Source: Tribonema minus (lineage: Eukaryota > Sar > Xanthophyceae > Tribonematales > Tribonemataceae). Taken from it: a stretch of DNA of 64,000 bases. Where the stretch lies: assembly GCA_017506865.1 (NCBI GenBank), contig JAFCMP010000335.1, forward strand, positions 372,001-436,000. Reading direction: 5' to 3'. Position 1 is the stretch's first letter. Every line of letters begins with the position of its first letter. Shown piece after piece: positions 9,961-22,324 of the stretch. The position numbers and the translations under genes were made by a program. The notes under the pieces were generated by a model that worked only from the letters and a program-made list of their open reading frames with translations, did not search any database and had not been told where the DNA came from.

Positions 9961-11332
9961 ACATATTTCACATGCCCATGTCAGTATCAGAGGAGGCAAC
10001 ACATGCACCAGCGGACTGTGTCAGGCGTGTGAGGTGCAGCTGTTTCGCCAACAATTTTACTACGAGTAGACACTGCAGTGAAGCCAGCTCATTCCCTAAA
10101 ATCATGGCGAGATATAATAGCAGTACATGACATTGCAATTGCTGAGCGATTGCAGAAGCACAGTGTGACAGAAGGTCTACAGCACCACCAAGCAAAGCAT
10201 GCAAGACAACGGCGAGAATACGGGTACAACATGTACACCATCAATGTATACAAGTCCACCAGTACACTACATCATATTGTTGATGCATTCACTGGCGACT
10301 CGTCGGACGTGCGAGTGGGGGCATCTGCTTTGGATCAACTGTGCGAGAGCTCGCGCAGTGTCCTCGCATTGCGGCGCCTCTGGCTATGCCCATGCGCACG
10401 CAGCTGTAATTGCTTAGCCTCTCTCCGTTGGAGAGCAATGAAGCACATTGGTCCATGCACATGTGCATGTAATGTGTAACTACGCACTCCTGCATACTTC
10501 AAGGATAGTCTAATATGCACATGCGTTGCCTGCGCCTCATCGGCGGCGCCGCAGGGGCCCTGTTGCGTGTACCATCACTGGCAGGACCTTCTGTGTATCA
10601 GTAGTATCTGCATGCCTACATCTAGATCCATGGACTTCTTGTTGTGAGCTCCGCAGTAGCTGCCTATATCCCTGAGCTGATACCCAGCAAGTCCGAAGTG
10701 CAGAGTTGCCACTTGCGCTGTTCAATGGCTTCCCGCCTCCTTCCCCTCCAAACACACCTGCTGACATACACACCTGAATGTGGCCTATGTACGAATCCAG
10801 AATGTAAAAGAGCCTTGCGCACACTGAGGCCTTCTGAGGCTCTGCTATGAACACAGGCGCATGTAGTGCTGTACCTTGATTGCGCCTGCAGTCACGAATC
10901 CTCTCTGTCTCATACGCTTTGCCCATGTATGCACACAACTTGAAGCTCTTTAGCCGCCCGAGTCCAATGAACGCCCGCCGCCCATCTCCCCGCCGGCTGG
11001 TCGTACCGCTGCTCTCCGCTTTGTGTGCTGTTCGAGCCGCTGCCCAAAAACTACAGCACCGCATCATGAGGCTCCCTAGCCGATGAGCAAAACCGTCACA
11101 AGAGGTGCAGTTTGCAACACCGTTTGGGCCAGCCTACTAGTACCTTGCCTTGGAGTGGGGATCCCCCCTGTGTGTGCGCTCGCACCACCGCCACTACTGC
11201 AAAGAGGGGGCGGAACCAGTCCCTCGAACTGACAACGAATTCGAAGCCTGTGCAACTGTGGGGCACTGCTATCCCCCCCCCCCCCCCCCCTTGTGCCCAC
11301 CGCCGCTGCTCCATCCACTGGCACCGGCGGCG

Positions 11333-14300
11333 CTAAGCGTGAGGCGCGCGAACGGGCGTGGGCGCAAAGTGCGCAGAAACCGCCCTAGTGATGCGCTTAA
11401 CAGGCGCTTCGCTCGAATTCGACAGGCGCCACGCGTGCTCGCTGCGCGACACCTCCTGCGGCGGGCGTAGGATAAGCTCCCATAGTAGTATGGCGACGAG
11501 ACCGCCGATGAGCGGGCCAACCCAGAAGATCCACATGTCTGCCCACTCTCCGGAGATGACGGCGGCGCCAAAGGAGCGCGCAGGGTTTACAGAGCAGCCA
11601 TCTGTAGCGAGTGGCAAAGGATGGGCAGATCAGGTGGTGAGCGTTATTTGTGTCGCGCTGTGTTGGCGCGCTGTGTTGTCTCACAATGAAAGGGCTGGAG
11701 TCACTGCGCAGCTGCACTAGTGCTAGCGTACGCGTGGCGTGCTCAGCTCGCATTCTGATGAGGCTTTTCACCGCGCAGTCACAGTGCTAGCGTGTGTGGC
11801 CTAGTTGACGTTGAGTACACCCCTGCATGTCGTTTATTCATGCTTTGAGGGGTAATACAAAATGCACTGCAATGGCACCGCATGGCATGTACTACAAGTA
11901 GTACAATGTATGCGCATGATGGCGTACTCACGCGGAGCGCGGATGCTGGGCTGTCCAAGCTCTTGAGGCGCAGTGCAGACTAGGTTGCTGCATAGAATTA
12001 AACCCTAGGAATGCATAGGACACTGGCCTCACTTGGGGCCTCTACAAGTACAAGTCCATGAGCAATGTACGCAGTGCGGGGGTCGCCACTGCACAAAAAC
12101 AAGCTTCACATATGACGAGCGAGTGTATAGCATGCAGCCATGAGTCACATCATCTCAACTCACCAATGGGGATGAGAACCATGTGCGCCAGCACAATGGT
12201 AGTGCCCACTGCGATGGGCAGCATAATGTCCATGCTAGTCTGCTCCAGACACCGCACAAACATGATAACAGCAAACACTATGGAAGGTCAGGGGTGGGTG
12301 ACTATTGCTCTGGGGTGAGGCTATGTAAGCACTTGTACTACTAGTAGACGGAAGACACTGTTGCATGTAATTTTGGATTCGCCTGAACATGCCGGCAACA
12401 AGTATATTGACGGGCTGGCAGACTCAGATCAAGCGTGTGACAGCCAAAACTTTGAAGGGCTCACAGGCGGGGTAAGATGCACCAGCTTGTGCAAAGTTAT
12501 AAGTGCATCATGGCACAGTCAACCGTTTTTGATGACCTCCAATGGTGCCATGATATACATACACAGGAGTGCATCCAGCCACCTTCAGGCGGCAGCTCTT
12601 ACCTTCTCCATGAGGTGCCAGAGCTCGCTGCTGAGGCCGATGATGACTGCCAGGCACACCATTGTCGTGGACAGGATCTGCAGGACGGCCAAAGAAGCAG
12701 TTGGTCATGCACTGGGCTAACAGTCGCACACGCGTCAACATTGGCTCAAAACGCACTTCATTAGAGCAGTGGTAGAGATGGACAAGGGTGCGCCTCAAGT
12801 ACAAGTTCAGTGCGGCTGAAACTGTGGGATCAGGGCTAAGCCCACAATTTGCTGTTTCAACAATGGTTTGTGCTGAGCATGGGAGTAGACTACTGGCCAG
12901 GGCCGTGACAGAATATGAGGGAAAGGAGGAGTGACATCAGACTGACTTTTAGAGCTCCTGCACTCAGAGAACAGCTCGAGGACGCTCTTTTACCTGTCAA
13001 AACAGGTGACAGATTTGGAAGGCACCCCCTTAACATTCGAATCAGCGAGAGTCCAGACGCACGCAGCCTCAGGTGCACATGCACTGCAGCCGCCATCACG
13101 TGCAGTGGAATGATATCATACTATGTCAGTGCTCAGCCAGGTGCGGCATGTCTAGGTATGCACCTGCTTACGCACCTTGCTGCGCACGCGTGCGAGATCG
13201 CTTGCCCCGGGGCCGCAAAACACTGCGCCCGAATTGCTGAAGGCTGCTGCAGGGTGATGTGGACCTGGGCCTGAAGGCGGACTGCGCGAGCGCTGTACAA
13301 TTTGGCTGAGGAGCCCGCCAGCTGTCAGGTGTGAACCCCACACAGAGCACCCGTAAACTCCTGCTGGGCAGCCGCTGCGTACCTCTGCTGAACTTGATTA
13401 CCTTGCTAACGGAGCCATATGTGTTCAACTTGTCGCTGCTCAGCACGCACCGCATACCGCCTTCGTGCCTACCGACCTCTGCGAAGAGCGCCTGGCCCGT
13501 CGACACGCCTGCTGCGAGGATGTTGGCGCCGCCGTGGACGGCGTCAAAGTTGTCCGAGCCCGCGATGACGAGCGCAAAGGCCGTGCCAACAATGGCGCCC
13601 ACCATCTGCAGCAAGTGGGCAAGTGGCGTCATCAGAATGGCCTCTGTTTGTACTTTCAAGCACATTGGTCCGCAACGGAGGCGGACGATGGGGGGGGGGG
13701 GGGGGGGGGCGGGGGCACAATGGCCGTGCCAGTGATAACTTGCAGTATGGCACAGTGTGCTGCACGCAAGAAGGCGGCGCAGCGCTGTTATATTTAATAA
13801 GCACACATTAGTGTAGATGCATGTCTGCATCGCTCTACGTCACGCGCCAGAAATTGCCTTGTGGCGGTTTGACCTTACTAGCTGGGACCAGAGCTGGCCC
13901 AAAACAAAAAAATAATGGCACAACAACTTGAGTGGGAGCTTACTTCTGAAAATTCACGTCAATGGCTTTGGTGGCTTTGAATCGACAAGCATTGGCTCAG
14001 AGCGTCAACCAATGAAGCTTACACACACTGGCCAAAGACGCGTTCTACACACTCCTCATCGGTTGGTGTTCAGAGGCCTTTGCACATGTGTGCAGGCAAA
14101 CACTGCTGCCTGACCAACGCGCAACAAAGCAGCATCACCGCCACATACTTTGCGAGTGTATGTGCATGATGGTGTTCTAGTGCGTTTGCAGCCCCAGTAG
14201 AGTAACTGTTCTTCGGCCCCTCTAGCATCAATGCCAGATATGTTGCAGTCTCCTTGTACATGGTTGTGCACCAAGGTTTTTTCAGTCCCTCTCGTTCCAG

Positions 14301-16670
14301 GCGGACTTACACGTTCATGATACTGCCACAAAACAATGCTGCAGGCTCGTCGTTGCTATCTTGCACTATGTATCTTCCAGAGAATGCTGTGTAAAAAGTT
14401 CACCTCGGCCCTGCGATGAATGCGGGCTGGTGCTGCAGCAGAGTGCACACATGAGGAAGCACGTTCCTTGTAAATAGCAAATGCCCTCAGCACCAAACGT
14501 CTTCACGTGTTTCATGAAGTAGGTCGCAGCACTGTTGTCTCTATGCTAGCAGTAAAGCGGCTATAGTCATCTCAAGTCACCTGAGAGGCGATGTAGCAGA
14601 TGCCCCTTGCCACAGAAATCCTTTTGCCGAGCACCAGGGAGAAGGTAACTGCCGGATTGAGATTGCCGCCGCTGAGCATCACCAGAAGCAGAACCGCAGA
14701 TAAGCAGGGATAGCTGTTTCGAGCCTACTAGGGTTACGGTAAGAAAAGTTATGTCTGAGCTGGGTGAGCAGCAGTGCATGAGCGGCAAGACCAGTTTCAC
14801 CCTTGACTAGCTAGGCTCAACAGCACTTGTGTCAGTCCGCAAAGTTCAGCAGGGCGCGATTGCAAAGCTGCTGCACACCGGCAATCGAGCCACAGATGAG
14901 TGGCGGAAATGAAAGAAGGTTAGGTATCAGAGTGCAACGGAGGGTTGGTATGCATCGTAGTGCCGCCACCGCGCCGCATGCCCATGCGCAGGGGGAGTTG
15001 AGCATAGATTGACATGATTGAAGTGCCTGTGCCTCAACTCGTTCACAAGGCTGCCACATTCTACTGAAAAAGTATGCGATGCGTCAGGGTCCAGCGGCGC
15101 ACGACCGAAGAGAGGCGGCAGCGACGTTAACAAGAAAGTTTCCAAAGAGTTGCAAAAATCATTTGAAAAAAAGAGGCAGAGAAAAACTGCGTAAGTATCT
15201 CAGGGTGAAGTTTGTGTGCATGTCTGCTGGTCGCCAAACAAGCCTGCTGCGCTGTGCTGAGATGCCATCAGTATGTATTTTCACTGAGCCAGCATGCGGT
15301 TCAATGTAGGCAGCTCTCGCTGCAAATGTAATACGGTCGCAAGCGCTCAAAAGCGTCCGAGGTTTCTGCCAAGTTTATGGTACACCCCCTGCCCGGCAGG
15401 TGACAGCGCGTACTATCTGGGCGACTTCATGCGCATTTGTGTACCCTGTAGAGGCACTAGTCAACAACATCATCAACTAGATATCATTGTGCACGACAGT
15501 ATGTGTTGTGCGGAAGGCAAGCGGCGCTGAATGCACCTGAGCCCGGCGGTGAAGTACACCAGCATGAAGATGCTGAGGCCAAACACGAGGGCTATCAGCA
15601 GCTGCTTGTCGCTGTCGATGCCTATGAGTTGCCCGTCTTCATTGTAGGCAATGACGGTGATGACGTTGTAGAGGAAGGCGGCCATCGCCAGGCCTTCCAC
15701 CAACACGGCGCGGAAGAAGTAGGAGTCGAAGTTCTGTCACAGCACGTTGCATCGGGTCAGATTTCAAAATATTAAATTCCGGCATTTTTTGAACCAGTAC
15801 AGCTGGACGACGTAGGTGCGAAAAAGTGCTGCCGCAGCGCGCGTTGCAACACCAGAAGTGGCAGAGCACAGCAATAAGACATGGCACCTTATGAGCATCA
15901 ACCTGCAAACATGACTCAGATCATGGTGTTGCGGTACCATCAATGATGTAATGCACAGGATTCCGCCACGTGCTTACAGTGTAAACGCTTGTATTCGAGA
16001 CTGCAATGGGACAATCACCATTTACGGCAATGAAACCATAGCAGCATTGATGTCAACTGCACAACATAACTGGGCATACAGGTCTCACTGTACCGTAGTT
16101 TTACATACTGGTATACTAATGTTCGACTTGAATACTGCATCTGGGAAAACGACAGGAGCAAAGGTCATGGACTGCAGGAATTGAGACAGCCTGTGCATGG
16201 CCAAGCAGTCCAGGTAAGTACATGCCGAGCAACATAAGAGCTACCAGCCAGTGGTACCGTGGCAAACACAATGCTTGCGCTCGCAAGGCAAAGGTCCGTG
16301 CCTAGGAAGTTATGAACCTAGTCCCTACAATCACCTGGCGACTTTCGACTATCGATGCTCGGAGCATCAAAAAAACAGTGTGCCTCAATCGCAGAGCCTA
16401 GCGCATTACACTGGCTAGGATCAGCTGGCAATCCATGTAGCAGGGAACGCTGACCACTACAAACAGCAGCTTAACACAACATGGTGAAATACTGCAGCTT
16501 TAACACAGTGAACTACTGCAGCACAAGTTGAAGCCCCGGAACTCATACCAAGTGCTCACCTCCTCGAGCAGGACTAAGCCGAGTTGGAATGCGCGTTCCT
16601 TTACTCTCCCCTCTTCGTCTCTGGCGTAGAATCCCGGGTTCTCTACATCTTGCGTCGTCCAGATCAATTC
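11333..16670 (-). CDS. aquaporin (major intrinsic protein family), 7 exons
   Basis: Exons in order: 16670-16560 (N-terminal, least certain), 15733-15537, 14671-14581, 13605-13477, 12677-12603, 12239-12164, 11601-11333. All junctions are GT-AG and frame-consistent. Exon 2 gives the first two membrane helices ([34 protein letters not shown]). Exon 3 carries the first pore motif GGNLNPAVT. Exons 4-6 give helices 3-5, and exon 7 carries [12 protein letters not shown] and helix 6. Both NPA boxes and the Arg after the second are intact, so a functional water or small-solute channel is likely. About 315 residues are accounted for. No start codon lies in frame in the first exon used, so a further 5' exon is expected; an ATG at 16707 in another frame is an alternative. 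The tail after ELILRP is not MIP-like and a donor (GAG|GTGTCG) there could lead to another C-terminal exon. Confidence 0.85.
11960..12070 (+). mobile_element. short fragment of family A retroelement 3' untranslated region
   Basis: GGCGCAG..GCAGACTAGG, TTGCTGCAT, GCATAGGACA, GGCCTC..GGGGCCTCTACAAGTACAAGTCC follow the same order as the 3' untranslated region of copy A1 (6785-6870) and of the long element at 35.65-35.83 kb. It lies inside the last aquaporin intron, in plus orientation. Confidence 0.5.
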
Positions 16671-17019
16671 CTGCCGCCGGAACTTGCATCCCGGTGGGCT
16701 CGGTCATGGCAGTGCGGTGTGTGTTATGCTTCAAGTGCCTGGACTCGGTGTGCTGTAGTATGCTTGTAGCAGACACAAGTGACCTCAAGCTCATTGTCAC
16801 ACACGGAGCGCTCAGTGTTGGGTGCCATTTGCCAAACTCCGACCGGTAACTCGCCAGCGTGAACTTCAAAATTGAACCGGAGTTCGTCAAAAGAAACTAT
16901 TTTATTCACATACACAGTACTAGAATGACTTGAATTCACGCAAAGCTGAGCGCGATTTCCTCAAAGTAAACGCCCATAGACTTCATACATAAATGTCATG
17001 CCGGCATGTACAATATTTC

Positions 17020-17560
17020 ACACACCTTCGACGACGGAGCAACGTAGACGACGACGGAGTCGCGACGGTCCGTCGCGACAGCGCTAGAGAAAAGTCTGTC
17101 GTGCCACTGTCGCATACGATTGCCTCATTGGCTGTCGTCTGCACGACGCCGTCGCACAAGGATGGCGCACTTTCCGTCGTCTGCACGGCGTCTGTTGCGC
17201 ATGGGTTGTCGCAGCCGTTCCATTCCGTCAAACCAAAAATAACGCTTATTTGAGTGATTGCGGCATCGTTGCACAGCGGGCCGGCAGCGTATAGACGTAT
17301 CACCACCTTTGCGTGCGTGCGGGTGCTCATATCATTGTCAAACATGTCTAAAACAGAACTTCAACTCCGTCAACTGGTTTTTGAGTTCGGGAGCTCCGTC
17401 GTCTGCACGACACCGTCGACTGCTGCTGCTGGATAATACTGTTGCCGTTGTCAGCACTGTCGCATACGGCCACACCAGAGTCTGTCGTATGCACGACTCC
17501 GTCATTACACCTCGGTCAGATTAGCCGTCGTGCTGCTCGACTCCGTCACGAATGACCGTC
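17020..17560. repeat. GTCGTC-rich region with five spaced near-palindromes
   Basis: A motif GTCGTcTGCACGACnCCGTC occurs at 17134, 17176 (variant), 17398, 17484 (variant with A) and 17527 (variant). The core GTCGT..TGCA..ACGAC is nearly self-complementary. CGCATACG also recurs at about 17111 and 17460. There is no sound reading frame. It may be degenerate satellite-like DNA or a cluster of protein-binding sites. Confidence 0.55.
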
Positions 17561-17574
17561 GTCTAAGGTGTGTG

Positions 17575-17835
17575 CAATATTTGTCGGCAGCGCTCCACAT
17601 GGCGTACTCTGGCCGTGTCATGACACACATGGCAGAATCCGGGGGGGGGGGGGCACATGGAGGAGTATGTGGGGGACGATCCCGAGATGCCATTTGGCGG
17701 CGGCGGCGTTTGAGTAGTTGTCGTTGAGACGCTTTCGACTGCACACGACATGTAGATTCCGTACAGCAAGCTTCAGGTTAGATGCCATTCATCTGGGCTT
17801 TTTCACGCCCTGAGCGAGAAGTAATAAAAAGTACA
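17575..17835 (+). mobile_element. family B non-LTR retroelement tail, copy B2
   Basis: Begins at CGGCAGCGCTCCACATGGCG, corresponding to the end of the endonuclease ORF, then a G run, CATTTGGCGGCGGCGGCG and TTTGAGTAGTTGTCGTTGAGAC. It ends with GGGCTTTTTCACGCCC and GAGCGAGAAGTAATAAAAAGTACA, the family's 3' stem-loop and terminus. Severely 5'-truncated. Confidence 0.8.
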
Positions 17836-18139
17836 ATATTGTAAACAAAGCATGGCAGCCGCTGAAGGATGCACAGAGCCACATGCCCTGGCAAGATGAC
17901 GTTCGTTAAGTACTACACTGGAGTCCCCATGATCCATAATGATTGTGTCAATCAGTCTGAGAGTGGACAATATGCAGCCATGCTAATGCAAATACCTTGT
18001 CAATAAGGTTTCTGGATTTGCTTCACAAAGCACACACTGTCAGGAGAGAAAAGTCCAGAAACTCAGAGTCAGCAGTAAAACTGGACGTCGAGGTCCTGGA
18101 AGCTTACATTGAGAATGGCCAGCTGTGCTAGGATGTAAT

Positions 18140-18960
18140 CAAGATCTCATTTGTGCTCGAAACAATTTCTGAGCGGCAGTGCCGCCACCTGCAGTTGCTG
18201 CATGTACTGCTTCCCATCATGCTTGGCACACACAGCCGCCTGAGGGACAAGACTGCCCATGTCACCAGCAACGTCGCTCCGCTGCAGCAGCAGATCTGCA
18301 ATGACACCACCGTGACACCATCGGTCCATGACTCCTGCATGCTGGTGTTGTGCGTTAAGCGGCCACTCTTGGTAGACACTTCAAGTTGGCGAATGTCTCT
18401 GCATCAGCCGCGTCGGACTCCGTGCTTGGTTCAGGCTCGCCTACGGACTCCGAGGCACAACAGCTCGGAGCTGGGTCGTCTTTCAGTTGAAGTGCCAAAT
18501 GCTTCAAGTTGGTGTTCGCGCTGCCACCTAGGGCAGCATGAGGCTCACACCATGACAGCTCTTCCTCGAAGCAGCACATATTGTCAACAGGACCAGCAAA
18601 GGCCCTCAGGCTGGTGGGACCAGCGCCCTTGTGTGTGTTGAACTTCGAAGAATCTGGCTTGCCTCCGCCTGAGGCTGGAAGCCGAGATGCACTGGCAGTG
18701 GTACCCGGCAGAATGGTCAGGGCCCCTCGCTGCTGTTGGTGATGACCCTGTTCACAGCCGCCGTGTCCAGGTGGCTGAATATGAAGTCCCCGTTGGGCAG
18801 GTCAATGACATTGTCCTCAGTTGAACTTCTCAGCCGAGCAGCTTGCGCGAACTGTTCCAGAACAGTGAAGGATGCGTTCATGGTTCATGGCATCCGCATA
18901 TTGCTGCAGGACTCGATGATCATCCAAGTTGAACGGGAGCGGTGGAACACATGGTATCTC
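18140..18960 (-). pseudogene. frame-broken coding remnant, unrecognised
   Basis: The minus strand has protein-like frames in sequence: MNASFTVLEQFAQAARL..DLPNGDFIFSHLDTAAVN (ATG near 18876), then after a one-base shift at about 18720 a second frame GKPDSSKFNTHKGAGPTSLR..FEEELSWCEPHAALGG..AETFANLK ending near 18360. A third frame continues with GVIADLLLQRSDVAGDMG. The order and quality suggest one ancestral protein disrupted by at least two shifts, or exons that I have not joined correctly. No domain recognised; a transposon-derived protein is possible. Confidence 0.35.
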
Positions 18961-19912
18961 AGCAAACAGGCTCACCAATACACACAGTGACATCCCATTG
19001 GTGTGGCGATATTTGCCTACCCTACTGCCCAGCGGGCGCTGTCTGCTGAGTGCGGTAACGTTCTGCGGTGGCGTACATGTGCTGCCACAATTTGCAATTC
19101 ACAGCTCCAATGACGCGCTGGCCTGTCGTACTTCACATTACTCTTGCTTAGGATGGCATACTGTAGGCGGCCCGCAGGGCTGTACAGTAAGCGCCGAACC
19201 AAAGCAGTTCGAGCGGGTTTGGACAGTTTGACATTTTCACGTGCGTGACGCCGCACCGGGACCCGGTGTCACCCGCAGCGCTGCAGTTGTCATTGGCAAC
19301 TTGAAGGCCCTGAACTGTGACAGTCGATGTATTATTAAGCTTTTCAGACTGCAAGCCATCCGTCAAAGCTCTGACGGGACCCCGGTGTAGCCGTCGGGGG
19401 TGTCACAGCCTGAGGGCGAATTGCTGGGTACGAAAGACAGTGGTAGCCGGGTAGCCGGGCGCTTCTAACGTGCATGAAGACGGCGAACTTGGCAGCAGCC
19501 CGCTCCACCTTCCTGGCGCTTCTGCCGGATCACGCGTAAATCTCCGACTGAATGCAGGGCAGAAACGAAGTTCGGCCTACTGAAGCAAACAAGAATTGAT
19601 TCTTGGCAGAGCTTTCAAATGATGCTTTCAAATGTTCTGGGGCGAAAACAAGCGACGCAGAGGCACCGATTGCGGAGCGTATGTCCAACTCGAATTGAAC
19701 TCTTCCGATTGTACTGTTACTTCCTACTGCCAGTGGCAAGGGATCCTAGTTAACGATGCGGTGAAAACTTTTTTGGGGGGGGAAATTGCTGTTGGGCGAT
19801 TGTTGCCGGGGAAAGTCGCTGAAATGTGTTGCTCGTCGGCATGACTCCTTGGATTGCAGCGGTCCGCTTGTTGATTTACCTCTCCCATCCTCCATTTACA
19901 CTCACACTGGCC

Positions 19913-19984
19913 ATGAAACTCTACCTGGTCCTGGCAGCGTATGCGGCGCTGCTGCCATCCATCGCCCTGGGGACAGCGACCAGT
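19913..19984 (+). CDS. signal-peptide exon of a secreted metalloprotease gene
   Basis: ATG at 19913 opens a 24-codon exon, MKLYLVLAAYAALLPSIALG then TATS, a textbook secretory signal (Lys near the start, Leu/Ala core, Ala-x-Gly end). It runs directly into a strong donor CCAGT|GTGAGT, phase 0. The next well-formed phase-0 exon on this strand is at 22909. Assigning it to the downstream protease is an inference from strand, phase and the expected need for a signal peptide. Confidence 0.6.
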
Positions 19985-20047
19985 GTGAGTCTTAACTCTT
20001 AGAGTAGCGCTCTGCGATAAAACTTTTATGCGCCTGAACACACATAC

Positions 20048-20338
20048 TCACATGGTGAGAGTGGTTGATCTAAGAGTACCATCCACGTGTATGCTCATGC
20101 CACGCGGTGTTGTGTCCAGTCTGATGTGCCCCATTAGCCGCGATCGGTCATAGAACACTCCGAGAGACTCGCTGTGCACGGCGCCGATCATATAAGCTGC
20201 AGCGGCGCTGGCTGGCATTATCGAATGACGGTGATCATGCTGATTCAGAAGCTGGCATGATGGATAATCGGTGATGATCTGCTGTACGCGACCGACATTA
20301 CTGGACCAAATTTTAAACTTAAATGTGCTACCGTGCAC
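20048..20338 (-). CDS. small open frame of unknown significance inside intron 1
   Basis: A 96-codon frame reads FKFKIWSSNVGRVQQIITDY and SESLGVFYDRSRLMGHIRLD, with a balanced composition unlike the low-complexity shadows around it. It is antisense to the protease gene's first intron. I recognise no family; it may be a decayed transposon ORF fragment. Confidence 0.2.
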   Translation of the reverse strand: MHGSTFKFKIWSSNVGRVQQIITDYPSCQLLNQHDHRHSIMPASAAAAYMIGAVHSESLGVFYDRSRLMGHIRLDTTPRGMSIHVDGTLRSTTLTM

Positions 20339-20354
20339 TGCCCCGGCACACTGT

Positions 20355-20470
20355 CACCTTGCATCATGATGACGTGCGGTGGCACTTTCATGGCACGCGT
20401 CCTTGCAGTTAGCACCTTGCATCATGATGACGTGCGGTGGCTCTTTCATGGCACGCGTCCTTGCAGTTAG
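20355..20470. repeat. 58-bp tandem repeat, two copies
   Basis: CACCTTGCATCATGATGACG and the following GTGCGGTGGCNCTTTCATGG CACGCGTCCTTGCAGTTAG occur at 20355 and 20413, differing at one or two positions. Confidence 0.9.
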
Positions 20471-21348
20471 TAAATTCACGCTAGATACTGATTGTCGTTA
20501 CGGTAGCCGCTGCGGTTGAACAAGCATGCATGCGATGTGCAACAGCTTTTGAGCTTAGCGCAATAGCACTTGAGTTTCAAATTGTAGGAACTGAGATGAC
20601 ACATTGTGTCCACACGACTGCCTTCAACACAATTCTGTTGGCCCACTGGGGTTCAACTTGCCGCTTTAAGTTCAACTTGCTTGAAGTTCGTGACGTCGTT
20701 GCTTTTTGCAAAGACGACAGTGCTTACACCATCATAATGTAGTACCTGCTCCAGCAGGTCAAGGTGGCAATATGATGCAGTACGTAAAGTGCATGATTGC
20801 CTCAGTGACTGATTGTGAGTTTCAGCAGGGGACCCGGTGTGCCGCCAAGTTTTCAATGAGCAGTGAGTCATTAGCAAAATCTAATGCACCATCGTTTCCT
20901 GCCAGTGAGCATGGCGTAATGACGGCTGATGACGTCAGAGTCAGTCAGTCAGTCACAAAAGCAGAATGACAAATGACGGCAAACCTCAAGTTGAAGTATA
21001 ACATTCAACATCAATTGTTGGTCTGCTGAACTCTGTTCTTGAAAGTATGACTAATGGCCACAACATGCACACAATGCATTGATGTACGATGCTGTCAGCA
21101 TGCGTAGGACATGCCTCAGCATGACACACTGGCAGTATAGTAACTACACATGTGTCCACGTCAAAACAGAGCAGAGAAGGCGAAAAGTTCGGAGGCGTTG
21201 AACCTGATTGCGCAAGTACAGGTTACTCGTGTCTGGGCAAGCCCGTCCGGTGATGTACTGCAGCGCTGGGGCCTGCAGCGAGCCTATTCAGCCCACCTTC
21301 AAGGTGGAAGGTGCTTGTACAGAATTTGCACGCCCATTGCTTGCCACG

Positions 21349-21700
21349 TCACCAGCAGCTACAGTGATGCCGCAGCGGCTTTATTATCATTCCGCACAAC
21401 CACCAGCAGCGCGCAGCAGCAACAGCAGCAGCAGCAGCAGCAGCGCACAGCAGCAGCAGCAGCAGCAGCAAACACTGGCAGCAGCAAACACCACCACCGG
21501 CAAAAAAAATAGCTTCAAGTAACGTCACCAGCAGCTACGGTGGTGGTGCATGCCATAGACCGCAGCGGCTTTATTATCATTCCGCACAACCCCCAGCAGC
21601 GCGCAGCAGCAACAGCAGCAGCAGCGCGCAGCAGCAGCAGCAGCAGCAAACACTGGCAGCAGCAAACACCACCGGCAAAGAAAATAGCTTCAGGCAGCAC
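21349..21700. repeat. 190-bp tandem duplication carrying CAG arrays
   Basis: CGCAGCGGCTTTATTATCAT followed by TCCGCACAACC occurs at 21371 and 21561. Each copy continues with CAGCAGCGCGCAGCAGCAAC, long CAG runs, AACACTGGCAGCAGCAAACA and ACCGGCAAA(A/G)AAAATAGCTTCA. The reading frames through the arrays are simple-repeat shadows. It lies in the first intron of the protease gene. Confidence 0.85.
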
Positions 21701-21915
21701 AGCTGGAATGTTGTTGTTGAAGTTGAGACATTGTACTTCAACATCATTTCTTGAACTTTTGCAGTACCGTCAGCCGTCAGTCACCCCTTCGGCGCAACTG
21801 ACGGTATTACGCGTCAGTCACTGCCCGATGAGCCGTGACGGTCACTCACCACCCAGCCAGTGAGCTTGTCAGTGAGGCTCGAGCCTCAGGCTTCAAGTTG
21901 GCGGGTCTCAGACAG

Positions 21916-22324
21916 AGGAGAGAATTTTTTGGAGCAATCCCCGGACACTAAAAGGCACCACAGGACATTAATGCAATGATCAAGTTGAAGATTGCACAAT
22001 CATTTGACTGAACAGCAACAGTTCGCTTCAGGACGCTTTGCGGATGATCGTGCAATCTTCAAACTTCAAATTGGACAAACTTGACTCGAGACGCTACTGT
22101 AATTGAAGTATAACTCCAAGTTGAAGTTTAACATCAACTGTCACGCTCAGTATTGACCATCATCTTCGATTTGAAGTTTGACAGGTGCATCACCGTCCGC
22201 ACAGCGTCCTGAAGCGAACTGTTGCTGTTCAGTCAAATGATTGTGCAATCTTCAACTTGATCATTGCATTAATGTCCTGTGGTGCCTTTTAGTATCCGGG
22301 GATTGCTCCAAAAAATTCTCTCCT
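21916..22324. mobile_element. MITE copy 1: 409 bp, ~118-bp terminal inverted repeats, TSD ACAG
   Basis: The left end AGGAGAGAATTTTTTGGAGC.. is mirrored at the right end (..GCTCCAAAAAATTCTCTCCT), and the inversion continues for about 118 bp through CAGGACATTAATGCAATGAT and AACAGCAACAGTTCGCTTCA. The flanks show a 4-bp duplication ACAG (21912-21915 and 22325-22328). No open frame, so it is non-autonomous. A second copy of exactly 409 bp is at 60389-60797. Confidence 0.92.

Noticed and set aside
20048-20338. The 96-codon minus-strand frame as a real gene
   Set aside because: No splice partners, family match or start context support it; kept only as a low-confidence entry.
21400-21690. Polyglutamine protein encoded by the CAG arrays
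   Set aside because: Frames are short, repeat-only and lie inside an intron; the 190-bp tandem duplication explains their similarity.
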